From NCBI GenBank assembly GCA_964415295.1, contig CAYPYN010000009.1, forward strand, positions 1 through 64,000: DNA of 64,000 bases. The letters are read 5' to 3'. A model generated the notes under the pieces. It searched no databases, was not told where the DNA came from, and saw nothing but the letters and a program-made list of their open reading frames with translations. The position numbers and the translations under genes were made by a program. How positions within the stretch are numbered: position 1 is the stretch's first letter; every line of letters begins with the position of its first letter. This document shows, in pieces, positions 41,953 through 51,029 of this stretch. Source of the DNA: SB21 sp964415295 (lineage in GTDB: Bacteria; CLD3; SB21).

Positions 41953-42702
41953 ATGAAACAGTCGGTTTTCATGACGGTCTTGATCATCACAGCCTTCTTG
42001 GTTTCTTATTTCATCTATGAATACATATTTGGAGCTGAGGGCGATGCCTACGGGCTGATGTATATCTATAAAGGCGGTTTTCTGGTTGTCCTGCTTATGG
42101 TATTGTCTATCATGGTCATCACATTTGTATTTGAAAGATTCTTCTCATTGAGAAAAGCCAATGGAAAGGATTCGCTGCCATTTTTCCTGAAAAAGGTACA
42201 AAAGAATCTATTGGAGAATAATATTGGCGGCGCCATTGAGACCTGCGATCATCAGAAGGGATCTTGCGCCAACATCATCAAGATGGGACTCGAAAGTTTT
42301 CAAAGGAGCGGTCAATTTGGATTGCCGCTTGATAAACGTGTTGGGGAAATGAAGCGGGCCATCGAAGAGGCTACAGCCCTCGAAGTTCCATTATTGGAAA
42401 GAAACCTGATAGCCATTTCGACCATCGCATCTATTTCAACTATGGTCGGACTTTTAGGTACAACCTTGGGAATGATCCGTTCTTTCAAAGCCCTGGCACA
42501 GTCTGGCGCACCGGATGCCGTGCAATTGTCGTTGGGCATATCAGAGGCTTTGATCAATACGGCGGGCGGTCTTTTTGCCGCGATAGTTGCCATCGTTGCG
42601 TATAACTACTTCGTCAACAAGGTTGATACGTATACGTACATGATCGACGAAGCGAGCTATAACGTGGTCGAAATCCTGACTAACAAATCAACCGACCAGT
42701 AG
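41953..42702 (+). CDS. exbB: ExbB/TolQ/MotA-family proton channel protein
   Basis: 249 residues. An N-terminal hydrophobic pair (about 5-22 and 35-58) is followed by a cytoplasmic loop (about 60-145) and two C-terminal membrane helices (about 155-178 and 193-215) with the conserved STMVGLLGTTLGMI and INTAGGLFAAIVAIVAYNYF motifs. ExbB forms the inner-membrane channel that energises TonB with the proton gradient. It is followed by two exbD genes and tonB. An AGGAGG site precedes the ATG. The extra N-terminal helix is longer than in typical ExbB. Confidence 0.9.
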   Translation: MKQSVFMTVLIITAFLVSYFIYEYIFGAEGDAYGLMYIYKGGFLVVLLMVLSIMVITFVFERFFSLRKANGKDSLPFFLKKVQKNLLENNIGGAIETCDHQKGSCANIIKMGLESFQRSGQFGLPLDKRVGEMKRAIEEATALEVPLLERNLIAISTIASISTMVGLLGTTLGMIRSFKALAQSGAPDAVQLSLGISEALINTAGGLFAAIVAIVAYNYFVNKVDTYTYMIDEASYNVVEILTNKSTDQ

Positions 42703-42727
42703 CGCTGATCCACACTATCGAGGAAAT

Positions 42728-43210
42728 ATGTCAAAGATCAAAAAACATCGGGTGGGCGTTAAGTTGGATATGACACCTATGGTGGATGTCGCTTTCCTTC
42801 TTCTTACTTTTTTTATGCTTACGACCACGTTCCGTCCGCCGGAAGAAGTGTCGGTCAGCGTTCCCGACTCGCACTCTCAACTCAAATTACCGGCTGCAAA
42901 TGTGATAACTATTTCTGTGACCAAGGATAAACGTATTTGGATGGATGTTGATGCTCAGGTTGTTCGCGCCAAGATCTTTGGTATCGACTACGCACAGAAA
43001 GCCGGAAAAGAAATTACGATCGATGAATTGAGCAATCTGATCAATAAGGCCAGGCTGGAGAATCTGGCTATCCGTGGAGCGCAAGGCGCTATGCGTGTGG
43101 TGCTTAAAGCCGACAAGGACGCCGACTATGAGGTGGTAAGTGACATTATCGACATCCTTCAAAAGACAAAAATTACGACGGTTAATTTCATAACCAACCT
43201 TGAACGCTAA
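42728..43210 (+). CDS. exbD: ExbD/TolR-family protein (first copy)
   Basis: 160 residues. One membrane helix near the N-terminus carries the proton-conducting aspartate in LDMTPMVDVAFLLLTFFML. A periplasmic domain of about 110 residues follows. The second ExbD in the next gene shares the helix almost exactly but not the periplasmic part. ExbD works with ExbB to drive TonB. The gap to ExbB is 25 bases with AGGAAA before the ATG. Confidence 0.9.
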   Translation: MSKIKKHRVGVKLDMTPMVDVAFLLLTFFMLTTTFRPPEEVSVSVPDSHSQLKLPAANVITISVTKDKRIWMDVDAQVVRAKIFGIDYAQKAGKEITIDELSNLINKARLENLAIRGAQGAMRVVLKADKDADYEVVSDIIDILQKTKITTVNFITNLER

Positions 43211-43225
43211 TTTTGGAGATATCCT

Positions 43226-43804
43226 ATGGCCGAAGTAGGCGGTACACAACCGAGATCGCACGGCAAAGGTAAAAAGAAAAAAAGACGGATCGGAGTTCGT
43301 TTGGATATGACTCCGATGGTAGATGTAGCCTTTTTATTACTGACATTCTTTATGTTAACGACGGCGTTTCGTCTTCCGCAGACGATGGAGATTAGTATTC
43401 CGGAGGACGATGCCGAAAAAAATCAGGTGAAGATCGCCGAATCCAATATCCTGCAAATACGGGTGACCGACGATAATACGATCTATTGGAATGTTGGCAA
43501 CAGTGCTCCACAGAGGACGGATCTGAAGAGTCTTCGCCAGATTTTCATCGATCGGAGTGAGAAGAACATTCAGGATGGTAAAGGCGTTAGCCCCAAAGAA
43601 AAGTATAAGCTGATCATGCTTATCAAGATCGATAAAAGGGCCAAATACGAACATATGATCAATATCGTTGACGAATTGGATCTGGCGATTCTTGCTCTCA
43701 ATGAGAAGTTAAATTTAACGGACAGCGGCTCAAGGCTTTCTCCACGTTTTGCCTTTGCACCATTAAGCGATCAGGATGTCAAGGAGGTCAAAAAAGCTCA
43801 ATGA
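43226..43804 (+). CDS. exbD: ExbD/TolR-family protein (second copy)
   Basis: 192 residues. The N-terminal tail is basic (KKKKRRIG), then the helix LDMTPMVDVAFLLLTFFML with the conserved aspartate. The periplasmic domain carries 'ILQIRVTDDNTIYWN', longer than in the preceding copy, and a C-terminal extension with FAFAPLSD. Two tandem ExbD genes are common in Bacteroidota-like TonB systems, where the two may form a heteromer. Its stop overlaps the tonB start. Confidence 0.9.
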   Translation: MAEVGGTQPRSHGKGKKKKRRIGVRLDMTPMVDVAFLLLTFFMLTTAFRLPQTMEISIPEDDAEKNQVKIAESNILQIRVTDDNTIYWNVGNSAPQRTDLKSLRQIFIDRSEKNIQDGKGVSPKEKYKLIMLIKIDKRAKYEHMINIVDELDLAILALNEKLNLTDSGSRLSPRFAFAPLSDQDVKEVKKAQ

Positions 43805-44547
43805 GTAATATTGAAGTCATAGAAGGTTTTGAAAAGGAAAATTACGGAGCATATACGCTTAAGAAAGTATATCCAAAGAATCTGAGTATTGGGTTGATTA
43901 TCGGTGTGTTCTTGCATGTAGCCGGCATTGTTTCCTATTACGTGTCAACCGTTGTTTCAAATGATGACAAAGTAATAACCATCAAATTCACAGATGTCAA
44001 TGAATTACAGAATGCCCCTCCTTTACAGGATGTGACGCCTCCGCCGGCAGTTAAAATCGAAGTGCAGGAAGTTGTAAAGCCCACCAGTGGTACGCCGATC
44101 GTTGTACCCGATGAAGAGGCCGCGCAGGAGCAAACCATTCAAACGCAGGAAGAAATAAAGACTGATATAGCCGCTCCCACGAACCTTGGTTCGACTGAAG
44201 GAGAAATCAAGGTGGATATCAGCGGCACGATCGAGAGTCTCACAGACAATAATGAGCCCGGCATGGACGAATTTGTTGCTGTGGAGCAATATCCTGTCCC
44301 CCTCGCAAGACCCAATGTTGTCTATCCGGATATTGCGAAAAAAGCGGGAATCGAAGGCAAGGTCCTTGTGAAAGCGCTGATTGATGAATCGGGAAATGTG
44401 ACCAAAGTGGCCATCATTTCCGGGGAAGAGATATTTCGAGACGCCGCTGTGACGGCGTTACAGCAGGTGAAATTCAAGCCCGCCATCAATGGAAACCGTG
44501 CCGTAAAGGTGTGGATAACCTATCCTGTGATATTCCGGCTGAAATAA
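43801..44547 (+). CDS. tonB: TonB-family energy transducer
   Basis: 248 residues. A single N-terminal membrane helix (about 34-52) is followed by a Pro/Glu/Val-rich periplasmic spacer (about 75-140) and a C-terminal TonB domain (about 160-248) with YPDIAKKAGIEGKVLVKALID and PAINGNRAVKVW motifs. It would contact outer-membrane TonB-dependent transporters. The ATGA overlap with the second exbD shows translational coupling. A terminator follows. Confidence 0.93.
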   Translation: MSNIEVIEGFEKENYGAYTLKKVYPKNLSIGLIIGVFLHVAGIVSYYVSTVVSNDDKVITIKFTDVNELQNAPPLQDVTPPPAVKIEVQEVVKPTSGTPIVVPDEEAAQEQTIQTQEEIKTDIAAPTNLGSTEGEIKVDISGTIESLTDNNEPGMDEFVAVEQYPVPLARPNVVYPDIAKKAGIEGKVLVKALIDESGNVTKVAIISGEEIFRDAAVTALQQVKFKPAINGNRAVKVWITYPVIFRLK

Positions 44548-44567
44548 TGTTAATAAGTTTGCAGAAT

Positions 44568-44597
44568 AAAAAAACCTCGTCAGACGAGGTTTTTTTG
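44568..44597. terminator. Bidirectional terminator between tonB and clpB
   Basis: ACCTCGT-CAG-ACGAGGT stem at 44574-44590 with A7 before and T7 after, so it ends transcription of tonB (plus) and of clpB (minus). Confidence 0.92.
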
Positions 44598-44617
44598 TTT
44601 TCAATGCCTATGCCGTC

Positions 44618-47248
44618 TTAAGCAACGGACTTGATATCTTTTGTGAAAGAAGTGATGCGGACTTTGCCTTCGATAAAGTCGATCAAGATGTCATTCTCAG
44701 CTTGGATCTTGCCTTCGAGTATCTGGACCGAAAGATAATTCACGATTTCGTTCTGCATCAGACGTTTAAGAGGTCGCGCGCCGAATACGGCATCATATCC
44801 GGCCGCAGCAAAGTGTCGTTTAGCGTTGTCGGTTAGCTTCACTATGATGTTCTTCTTTTTCATCATATCGGATATGCGCCCGAATTGAATATCGACGATC
44901 CGTTCCAGGTCGGTCTGAGATAGGGGACGGAATACCACAATATCATCGATCCGGTTCAGGAATTCCGGCCGCATTTTCTGTCTTAGCATCTGCATAAGTT
45001 TATCCCTCATGTCGCTGAATACTGATGACAGATCAAGCGCTTCGGATTGCTGAAGATGTTCCAGTATATAATGGGCTCCCAGATTGGATGTCATGATAAT
45101 AATGGAGTTCTTGAAATTGACAGTACGTCCTTTGTTATCAGTCAGCCGGCCATCATCCAATACCTGCAGGAGTATGTTGAAAACTTCCGGATGAGCCTTT
45201 TCAATTTCGTCTAAAAGAATGACCGAATAAGGACGGTGGCGGATGGCCTCCGTCAATTGTCCGCCTTCATCATAACCAACATAGCCGGGAGGCGCTCCTA
45301 TCAGGCGCGATACCGAATGCGGTTCCATGTATTCCGACATATCTATCCGAACCAAAGCATTTTCATCGTCAAATAGAAATTCGGCCAATGCTTTTGCCAA
45401 TTCTGTTTTTCCAACGCCTGTGGAACCGAGAAATATGAAGGAACCGACAGGCCTTTTTTCATCAGACAACCCAGCACGCGAGCGAAGGATCGCGTTAGAC
45501 ACGGATTCTATCGCTTCGTCTTGACCAATGACGCGTTCCTTTAAGCGCGCAGCGATTTTTAAGATCTTTTCCTTCTCACTCTCCAGCATCCGTGCAACCG
45601 GGACACCGGTCCACTTCGCCACAATTTCCGCAATGTCATCTTCGCTCACTTCTTCTTTGAGCATCTTTCTGTCCTTTTGAATGGCGGCGAGACGGTTCTT
45701 TTCAGCGTCAATTTTTCGGTTGAGTTCCGTCAATGTGCCGTACTTGAGTTCAGCGGCTCTGTTCAGATTGCCATCACGTTCAGCCTGTTCGATCAGGGAT
45801 TTTGTGGATTCAATGGTCTTATTGAATTCCTGGATCTTGAGGATGCTCGTCTTTTCCGTATTCCAGTGTGTTCGAAGCGAAGTCCTCCGGTCTTTCAGAT
45901 CGGCTAATTCCTTACTCAGATCGATGAGACGCTTTCCAGAAGCGTCGTCATTTTCCTTTCTTAGGGCCAGTTGTTCGATTTCCAGTTGTTTGATTTTGCG
46001 CTCAACTTCATCCAGTTCCTCAGGCATGGAATTGATTTCAATCCGCAATTTGGAGGCCGCCTCGTCAATAAGATCTATTGCTTTGTCCGGCATAAAGCGA
46101 TCGGAGATGTATCGATCGGATAGAACCGCAGCCGAAATGATGGCGCTGTCCTGAATGCGGACCCCGTGATGAACTTCGTATTTTTCCTTTAAGCCTCTCA
46201 AAATAGAAATCGTATCGTTCACGCTGGGTTCATCAACAAGAACCGGCTGAAACCGCCGTTCCAGTGCGGCATCTTTCTCGATATATTTTCGGTACTCATC
46301 TAATGTTGTAGCTCCGATCGCACGCAATTCACCGCGTGCTAAAGCCGGCTTGAGCATGTTAGCCGCATCGACCGATCCTTCGGCCGACCCTCCTCCGATC
46401 AACGTATGAAGTTCGTCGATGAATAAGATGATCTGTCCGTCGGCTTCGGTGATTTCCCGCAATACGGCTTTCAGTCTTTCCTCAAACTCACCACGAAATT
46501 TGGCACCGGCGATCAGAGCTCCCATATCAAGGGCGATGATCGTTTTGGATTTAAGATTTTCAGGTACGTCTCCGTCAATAATACGATGGGCGAGACCTTC
46601 CGCTATAGCCGTCTTTCCGACGCCGGGCTCACCTATCAAGACAGGATTATTCTTTGTTCGTCGCGATAAGACCTGTAGTACGCGGCGGATCTCCTCATCC
46701 CGTCCAATGACGGGATCCAATTTTCCTTTGAGTGCCAATTCGTTCAGGTTGCGGCCGTATCTCTGCAGAGCCTGATACTTGATCTCCGGATTCTGATCCA
46801 CGACGCGCTGAGAGCCTCGAACATCTTTCAAAGCTTTATAAATGGTTTCTCTCCACAATCCGAATCCTTTGAGCATTTTTCCAAGATCCGAATTCTCTTC
46901 CGCTAATGCGAGTAGCCAATGTTCGGATGAAATGAACGCGTCTCTTAGCTTGGTACTTTCTTTGAGGGCTTCCTGATACAGTTTATTGAGCCGATCCGAC
47001 AGATATATCTGTCCGGTATCACCGCTGACTTTCGGGAGTCGTTCGATAAGCTTGGAAACCTTGGATTCAATGGCCGGCAGCGGCGCACCGATTTTCTTTA
47101 TGGTCGCGTTGACCACACCTTCCGGATCCGATAGGAGAGCGTGCAGCAGGTGCTCGGGCTCAATCTGAGTATGGCCGTTGTCAACAGCATATTGTTTTGC
47201 CGCCGCAAGGGCCTCTTGCGATTTTATTGTCAATTTATCGGGATTCAT
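44618..47248 (-). CDS. clpB: ATP-dependent chaperone ClpB
   Basis: 876 residues, the usual length. An N-domain (1-150) precedes two AAA+ modules: Walker A GEPGVGKTAIAEGLA near residue 204 and GSTGVGKTELAKALA near 610, with Walker B and sensor motifs in each. The middle coiled coil (about 400-530), which marks ClpB against ClpA/ClpC, is present. ClpB disaggregates protein clumps together with DnaK. It is on the minus strand beside two hsp20 genes, with which it shares a heat-shock role. Confidence 0.97.
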   Translation of the reverse strand: MNPDKLTIKSQEALAAAKQYAVDNGHTQIEPEHLLHALLSDPEGVVNATIKKIGAPLPAIESKVSKLIERLPKVSGDTGQIYLSDRLNKLYQEALKESTKLRDAFISSEHWLLALAEENSDLGKMLKGFGLWRETIYKALKDVRGSQRVVDQNPEIKYQALQRYGRNLNELALKGKLDPVIGRDEEIRRVLQVLSRRTKNNPVLIGEPGVGKTAIAEGLAHRIIDGDVPENLKSKTIIALDMGALIAGAKFRGEFEERLKAVLREITEADGQIILFIDELHTLIGGGSAEGSVDAANMLKPALARGELRAIGATTLDEYRKYIEKDAALERRFQPVLVDEPSVNDTISILRGLKEKYEVHHGVRIQDSAIISAAVLSDRYISDRFMPDKAIDLIDEAASKLRIEINSMPEELDEVERKIKQLEIEQLALRKENDDASGKRLIDLSKELADLKDRRTSLRTHWNTEKTSILKIQEFNKTIESTKSLIEQAERDGNLNRAAELKYGTLTELNRKIDAEKNRLAAIQKDRKMLKEEVSEDDIAEIVAKWTGVPVARMLESEKEKILKIAARLKERVIGQDEAIESVSNAILRSRAGLSDEKRPVGSFIFLGSTGVGKTELAKALAEFLFDDENALVRIDMSEYMEPHSVSRLIGAPPGYVGYDEGGQLTEAIRHRPYSVILLDEIEKAHPEVFNILLQVLDDGRLTDNKGRTVNFKNSIIIMTSNLGAHYILEHLQQSEALDLSSVFSDMRDKLMQMLRQKMRPEFLNRIDDIVVFRPLSQTDLERIVDIQFGRISDMMKKKNIIVKLTDNAKRHFAAAGYDAVFGARPLKRLMQNEIVNYLSVQILEGKIQAENDILIDFIEGKVRITSFTKDIKSVA

Positions 47249-47358
47249 GATTGCTTATCGCCCTTTTACCTCGTGAAGATATAAAAGAGAGACATGATGA
47301 GTAAAATAACGATATATGTTTTGGTTACTGTATCCATGACCTCATTAAAATAAATAGA

Positions 47359-47387
47359 GAGACCTCACAGGAAGCCCGTGAGGTCTC
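47359..47387 (-). terminator. Hairpin terminator after the first hsp20
   Basis: GAGACCTCAC at 47359-47368 pairs with GTGAGGTCTC at 47378-47387; on the minus strand it is followed by a TCTCTCTATTTATTTT tail, so the terminator is somewhat imperfect. Confidence 0.7.
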
Positions 47388-47405
47388 AGGCCGTGTTCCA
47401 ACGGT

Positions 47406-47864
47406 TTAGAACTTGATCTCGATCTCTTTGCTTTTGGCCTCTTCGGATTTCGGAAGTACAATCGTCAGGACGCCGTCCTTGTAATTCGCGTCGATCTTAT
47501 CGGCCTTTATCAGTGACGGCAAGCGGAACGAACGACTGAACGATCCGTAGGTTCTTTCGAGACGATGATAATTCGTTTCTTTGGTTTCCTTTTCCTGTTT
47601 CTTTTCACCCTGGATGGTCAGCACATTCTCCTGAAGCGTGGTCTTCACATCCTCCTTGGTGACACCAGGAAGTTCGACTTTGACCATGTAGGCATCTTTG
47701 CTTTCGGCAATGTCCGCCGACGGATACCAATTTTGCAGACCGCTGAAGGTCTCGTCGTCGTCAGTGAAAAAATTGGAGAGCATCTTGCTCATTTCCTTTT
47801 GCACGTTGAAGAGGTCGCTTAACATGCCTCTCTCATTGACCGGATTATACTTGATGATAGACAT
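47406..47864 (-). CDS. Small heat-shock protein Hsp20 (alpha-crystallin family)
   Basis: 152 residues. An alpha-crystallin domain (about 46-140) has the ELPGVTKEDV and GVLTIVLPK motifs, and the C-terminal tail ends in the IEI oligomerisation motif. The N-terminal arm is hydrophobic. Small heat-shock proteins hold unfolding proteins for later rescue by ClpB/DnaK. It is 21 bases downstream of the second hsp20, so the two form a bicistronic unit. AAGGAGGAA precedes the start on the minus strand. Confidence 0.95.
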   Translation of the reverse strand: MSIIKYNPVNERGMLSDLFNVQKEMSKMLSNFFTDDDETFSGLQNWYPSADIAESKDAYMVKVELPGVTKEDVKTTLQENVLTIQGEKKQEKETKETNYHRLERTYGSFSRSFRLPSLIKADKIDANYKDGVLTIVLPKSEEAKSKEIEIKF

Positions 47865-47885
47865 ACTAATTCCTCCTTTTTTTGG

Positions 47886-48278
47886 TTAGTTAAAGTTTAT
47901 CTTGATTTCACGAGGCTTAGTCTCTTCCTTTTTCGCAATCGCCAGGAATAAAAGCCCGTCCTGCCATTTGGCTTCAATATTCTGCGCATCCACTGAATTT
48001 CCGAGCGTAAAGATCCTCCGGTAGTTTCTTTTCAGGATTTCCGAACGGACAAGGGAGCCAGATTCATCGATCTTCATTTTTCCTTCAATAAGCAATTGAC
48101 CATTTTTCAGGTGGACAGCTAACGAATCCTTGGTCACGCCAGGCATTTCCAGAATTAAGAGATAGTGATCCTTGGTTTCACGTATGTCACATCTCGGCTG
48201 AACATAATAATAGCTGTTTTCGTGTCTCACGATGTTCTTTTCATCGGGCTGTGTTTGATTAATAGATTTCACTTCCAT
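47886..48278 (-). CDS. Small heat-shock protein Hsp20 (second copy)
   Basis: The ATG at 48278 is chosen because GAAGGAG stands just upstream; a longer frame reaching 48314 adds a Lys/Arg stretch. The 130-residue product keeps the alpha-crystallin domain (about 25-122) with EMPGVTKDSLAV and GLLFLAIAK, and a C-terminal IKI motif. It is diverged from the other copy and lacks the long N-terminal arm. It is the first gene after the promoter at 48362-48390. Confidence 0.92.
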   Translation of the reverse strand: MEVKSINQTQPDEKNIVRHENSYYYVQPRCDIRETKDHYLLILEMPGVTKDSLAVHLKNGQLLIEGKMKIDESGSLVRSEILKRNYRRIFTLGNSVDAQNIEAKWQDGLLFLAIAKKEETKPREIKINFN

Positions 48279-48361
48279 TTTTTTTCTCCTTCTGTTTGTT
48301 TTCGCCATTAGCATTTACAAAGCAAATGCCAAAACTTTAATTATTTGATATTTCTATATTT

Positions 48362-48390
48362 TCATAAACTAATAACCATGAATGTGTCAA
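48362..48390 (-). promoter_or_regulatory. Candidate promoter of the hsp20 pair
   Basis: Minus strand: TTGACA at 48390-48385, 17-base spacer, TTATGA at 48367-48362. The 303-base gap 48279-48581 also holds an inverted repeat GCATTT/AAATGC at 48311-48329, between this promoter and the gene, of unknown role. No CIRCE element (TTAGCACTC-N9-GAGTGCTAA) is present. On the plus strand TTGATT-N17-TAAACT at 48522-48550 may serve the aldolase gene. Confidence 0.5.
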
Positions 48391-48581
48391 AATGGCATAA
48401 TCACTGTCCCTGCTCCATGAAAAAAAAGCACTGAACATGTCTGTTTGTCATGTATTGCTGTTCAGCAATTGAATCATGAAATCAAATTGTGGCTTCTTTG
48501 TCAATCGGTATGCGATTATTATTGATTTTACCGGTGATATTAATTAAACTTTCCCGCTTTTTTAATCTGAATGCTATTCGC

Positions 48582-49382
48582 ATGGATGAACTGCAAGTAC
48601 GTGAGTGGATAGTTGAATGCGGCCGTCGTCTCCATCAAAAGGGTTTTGTTGCGGCCAATGATGGGAACATAAGCGTAAAGTTCAATAATCATGAGATTCT
48701 TGCAACCCCTACGGGAATAAGTAAGGGATTCCTGAAAACGGACGATCTCATAGTGCTGGACTTAAAAGGCAATATATTGTCCGGAAGCAGGAAACCATCA
48801 TCTGAAATACAAATGCATTTGGTCATATATGACGAACGAACGGATGCACGTGCTGTGGTCCACGCGCACCCCGTCTATGCTACGGGATTTGCCACTTCCA
48901 ATACTGCTCTTCAAGAGTGTGTTCTGGCTGAGATTGTTACTACGCTTGGTTCCATTCCACTTGTGCCTTATGCCACGCCGTCTACTCGGGAATTGGCCGA
49001 TACTCTCAGGCCTTACATTCGAAGCGCCGATGCGTGCTTACTGGCCAACCACGGCGTCGTAACATGCGGTAAAGACTTGGACGACGCCTATTTTAAGATG
49101 GAGAGAGTGGAGCATTACGCTCAGATTCTTTTTGTAGCCAAACTGTTGGGTGGAAGTAGGACGTTGAACCGGGAAGAAGTTGAAAAACTGGTCCGTGTGC
49201 GGGCCACGTATGGAACTGAAAATAATCCGAGTCCGGGTTGTCTGACATGTGAAGGAGACTGTGTAGGCGGGGACTGTACACTGTATAAGAATAGATCCGG
49301 TTCAAAGCCATCAGATGCCGAAGGAAGTAATCTTTCGGCCCTCATTAAGGAAATAATACTTTCGAACGTCCATGCCCAATAG
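48582..49382 (+). CDS. Class II aldolase/adducin-family protein with a Cys-rich tail
   Basis: The ATG at 48582 is preferred over the in-frame 48489 start because the extra N-terminal segment is hydrophobic and unlike the family. The 266-residue product has the zinc site His94/His96 in AVVHAHPVYA and His157 in LLANHGVVTCG, with Glu75 in SSEIQMH as the likely catalytic acid. These enzymes cleave sugar phosphates such as L-fuculose- or L-rhamnulose-1-phosphate. Unusually the C-terminus carries four cysteines (Cys220, 223, 227, 232) in CLTCEGDCVGGDC. The end overlaps plsC by 11 bases. Confidence 0.85.
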   Translation: MDELQVREWIVECGRRLHQKGFVAANDGNISVKFNNHEILATPTGISKGFLKTDDLIVLDLKGNILSGSRKPSSEIQMHLVIYDERTDARAVVHAHPVYATGFATSNTALQECVLAEIVTTLGSIPLVPYATPSTRELADTLRPYIRSADACLLANHGVVTCGKDLDDAYFKMERVEHYAQILFVAKLLGGSRTLNREEVEKLVRVRATYGTENNPSPGCLTCEGDCVGGDCTLYKNRSGSKPSDAEGSNLSALIKEIILSNVHAQ

Positions 49383-50157
49383 ATCCTACCGCTCTCCCAT
49401 TCGTTCCTTTCTTTTTATCGCCTTCGGTTCAATTTTCACTTTTATACTGATACTTGTCGCCATACCCATTGCCATGATCTCTCCCTTGGGTCGTGTTATG
49501 GCTTTTATTGAGAAATTGTGGTCATCCGTACTCGTCAGACTGTCGGGAATGCGGGTGACAGCAAAAGGGATGGATCATATCCGACGTGACCAAACCTACA
49601 TTTTCATCTGCAATCATCAAAGCGCCATGGATATCCCATTGATGATGTGTTATGCGCCAAAGCAATTGAGGATGATCTTCAAAAAGGAACTGCTGTACAT
49701 TCCGTTTTTCGGGCTCATTCTGTGGTTACTCAAATTTATACCTATCGATCGAGGGAACAGAGAAAAAGCGATAGTCAGCCTCAAGAAAGCCGCTAAACGC
49801 ATTCACGACGGGACGAATATTGTCATCTATGCCGACGGAACAAGAAGCGTTGATGGTGAATTGAAACCATTCAAGAAAGGGGCGTTTTTGCTGGCCATAG
49901 AAGCGCAGGTCGACATTATTCCGGTCACTATCAGCGGCACCATCAATGTCATGCATAAACTCGGAGGAGTTTTCGATGTTAAGTTCGGCCAGGAAGTAGC
50001 GATCATCTTCGATCCGCCGGTTTCGACAGCGTCATTTACGGTTGATCAAAAAGACTCCCTGAAGGAACAGATCAATTCACTGATCGCGGCTAATTACGAA
50101 CCGATTAAACATTTGTCCCGAATTACTGATAAGATCATATTAGACAGAATCAAATAA
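49372..50157 (+). CDS. 1-acyl-sn-glycerol-3-phosphate acyltransferase (PlsC family)
   Basis: 261 residues. After an N-terminal membrane helix (about 12-42) the HX4D motif NHQSAMD and the second block IPIDRGN are followed by YADGTRS, a variant of EGTR. The reaction is acylation of lysophosphatidic acid to phosphatidic acid. The start overlaps the aldolase stop region, so both are translated from one message. Acyl specificity is not predictable. Confidence 0.9.
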   Translation: MPNRSYRSPIRSFLFIAFGSIFTFILILVAIPIAMISPLGRVMAFIEKLWSSVLVRLSGMRVTAKGMDHIRRDQTYIFICNHQSAMDIPLMMCYAPKQLRMIFKKELLYIPFFGLILWLLKFIPIDRGNREKAIVSLKKAAKRIHDGTNIVIYADGTRSVDGELKPFKKGAFLLAIEAQVDIIPVTISGTINVMHKLGGVFDVKFGQEVAIIFDPPVSTASFTVDQKDSLKEQINSLIAANYEPIKHLSRITDKIILDRIK

Positions 50158-50198
50158 AGAACTACTGAACTTCACATAACGTTTGAAAGGATTGACCC

Positions 50199-50918
50199 GT
50201 GAAAGGTATCATTCTCGCCGGTGGTTTAGGTACGCGATTACAACCGCTTACGCTAATTACTAACAAACATTTGTTGCCCGTTTATGACAAACCAATGATC
50301 TATTATCCTATAGAGAAATTGGTAGAAGCGGGTATAGACGATATTATTCTTGTAACGGGTGGCAACTACGCCGGGGATTTCCTTCGCCTGCTGGGAAACG
50401 GCAAAGAGTTTAATCTTTCGCACATTAATTATGTGTATCAAAAAGGCGAGGGAGGGATAGCCGAAGCTTTGGGGCTATGCGAGCATTATGCAAAGGATGA
50501 TTCGGTGGCCGTCATTCTCGGAGACAATATTTTTGAGGACAGTATCAAGGCGGCCGTGCAGGAGTATTCAAAGACCAATAGAGGCGGACGTATTTTTCTG
50601 AAGGAGGTTCACGATCCGCAGAGATTTGGCGTGGCGGAACTGCATGGAGAAAAAGTAGTCGGGATTGAAGAAAAACCTAAGAATCCAAAATCCAATTTCG
50701 CTGTCACCGGTATTTACATGTACGACGCCGAAGTATTTGAAGTAATTAAGACCCTGAAGCCCTCCGGACGCGGTGAATTGGAAATCACGGATGTGAACAA
50801 TTACTATATTCGCAAGAATGCCATGAAATACGAATTCATGAAAGGCTGGTGGACCGATGCCGGCACGTTTGAGTCGCTATTTCATGCCAACGAACTTGTC
50901 GCAAAATCCAAAAGATGA
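50199..50918 (+). CDS. RmlA-like sugar-1-phosphate nucleotidyltransferase
   Basis: 239 residues from a GTG at 50199 with GAAAGGA upstream. The signature GGLGTRLQPLT and KHLLPVYDKPMIYYP are those of glucose-1-phosphate thymidylyltransferases, with the catalytic Asp in GDNIFED. It lacks the C-terminal 50 residues of RmlA, ending soon after GWWTDAGTFESL, so it belongs to the short form of the family. It probably makes an NDP-sugar for envelope polysaccharide; no other rml gene is nearby. Confidence 0.88.
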   Translation: MKGIILAGGLGTRLQPLTLITNKHLLPVYDKPMIYYPIEKLVEAGIDDIILVTGGNYAGDFLRLLGNGKEFNLSHINYVYQKGEGGIAEALGLCEHYAKDDSVAVILGDNIFEDSIKAAVQEYSKTNRGGRIFLKEVHDPQRFGVAELHGEKVVGIEEKPKNPKSNFAVTGIYMYDAEVFEVIKTLKPSGRGELEITDVNNYYIRKNAMKYEFMKGWWTDAGTFESLFHANELVAKSKR

Positions 50919-50945
50919 GAAATTTTATTTTTTGTGCATGCTATG

Positions 50946-50971
50946 AAGTCCCGTTGATCGGGACTTTTTAT
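50946..50971 (+). terminator. Rho-independent terminator after the nucleotidyltransferase gene
   Basis: AAGTCCCG-TTGAT-CGGGACTT stem (50946-50966) followed by TTTATT. Confidence 0.85.
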
Positions 50972-50976
50972 TTGAA

Positions 50977-51005
50977 TTGTAAAGTACGAAGGATTTTTGT
51001 AATAT
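50977..51005 (+). promoter_or_regulatory. Candidate promoter of dxr
   Basis: TTGTAA at 50977-50982, 17-base spacer, TAATAT at 51000-51005, just after the preceding terminator and 25 bases before the dxr ATG. Confidence 0.4.
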
Positions 51006-51029
51006 GTTGGTGTTAATGAGAGATCACAG

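Noticed and set aside
48301..48480. CIRCE or sigma-54 control of the hsp20 pair
   Set aside because: No TTAGCACTC/GAGTGCTAA pair is present, and the GG/GC spacing of the TGGCAT words does not fit a -24/-12 promoter.
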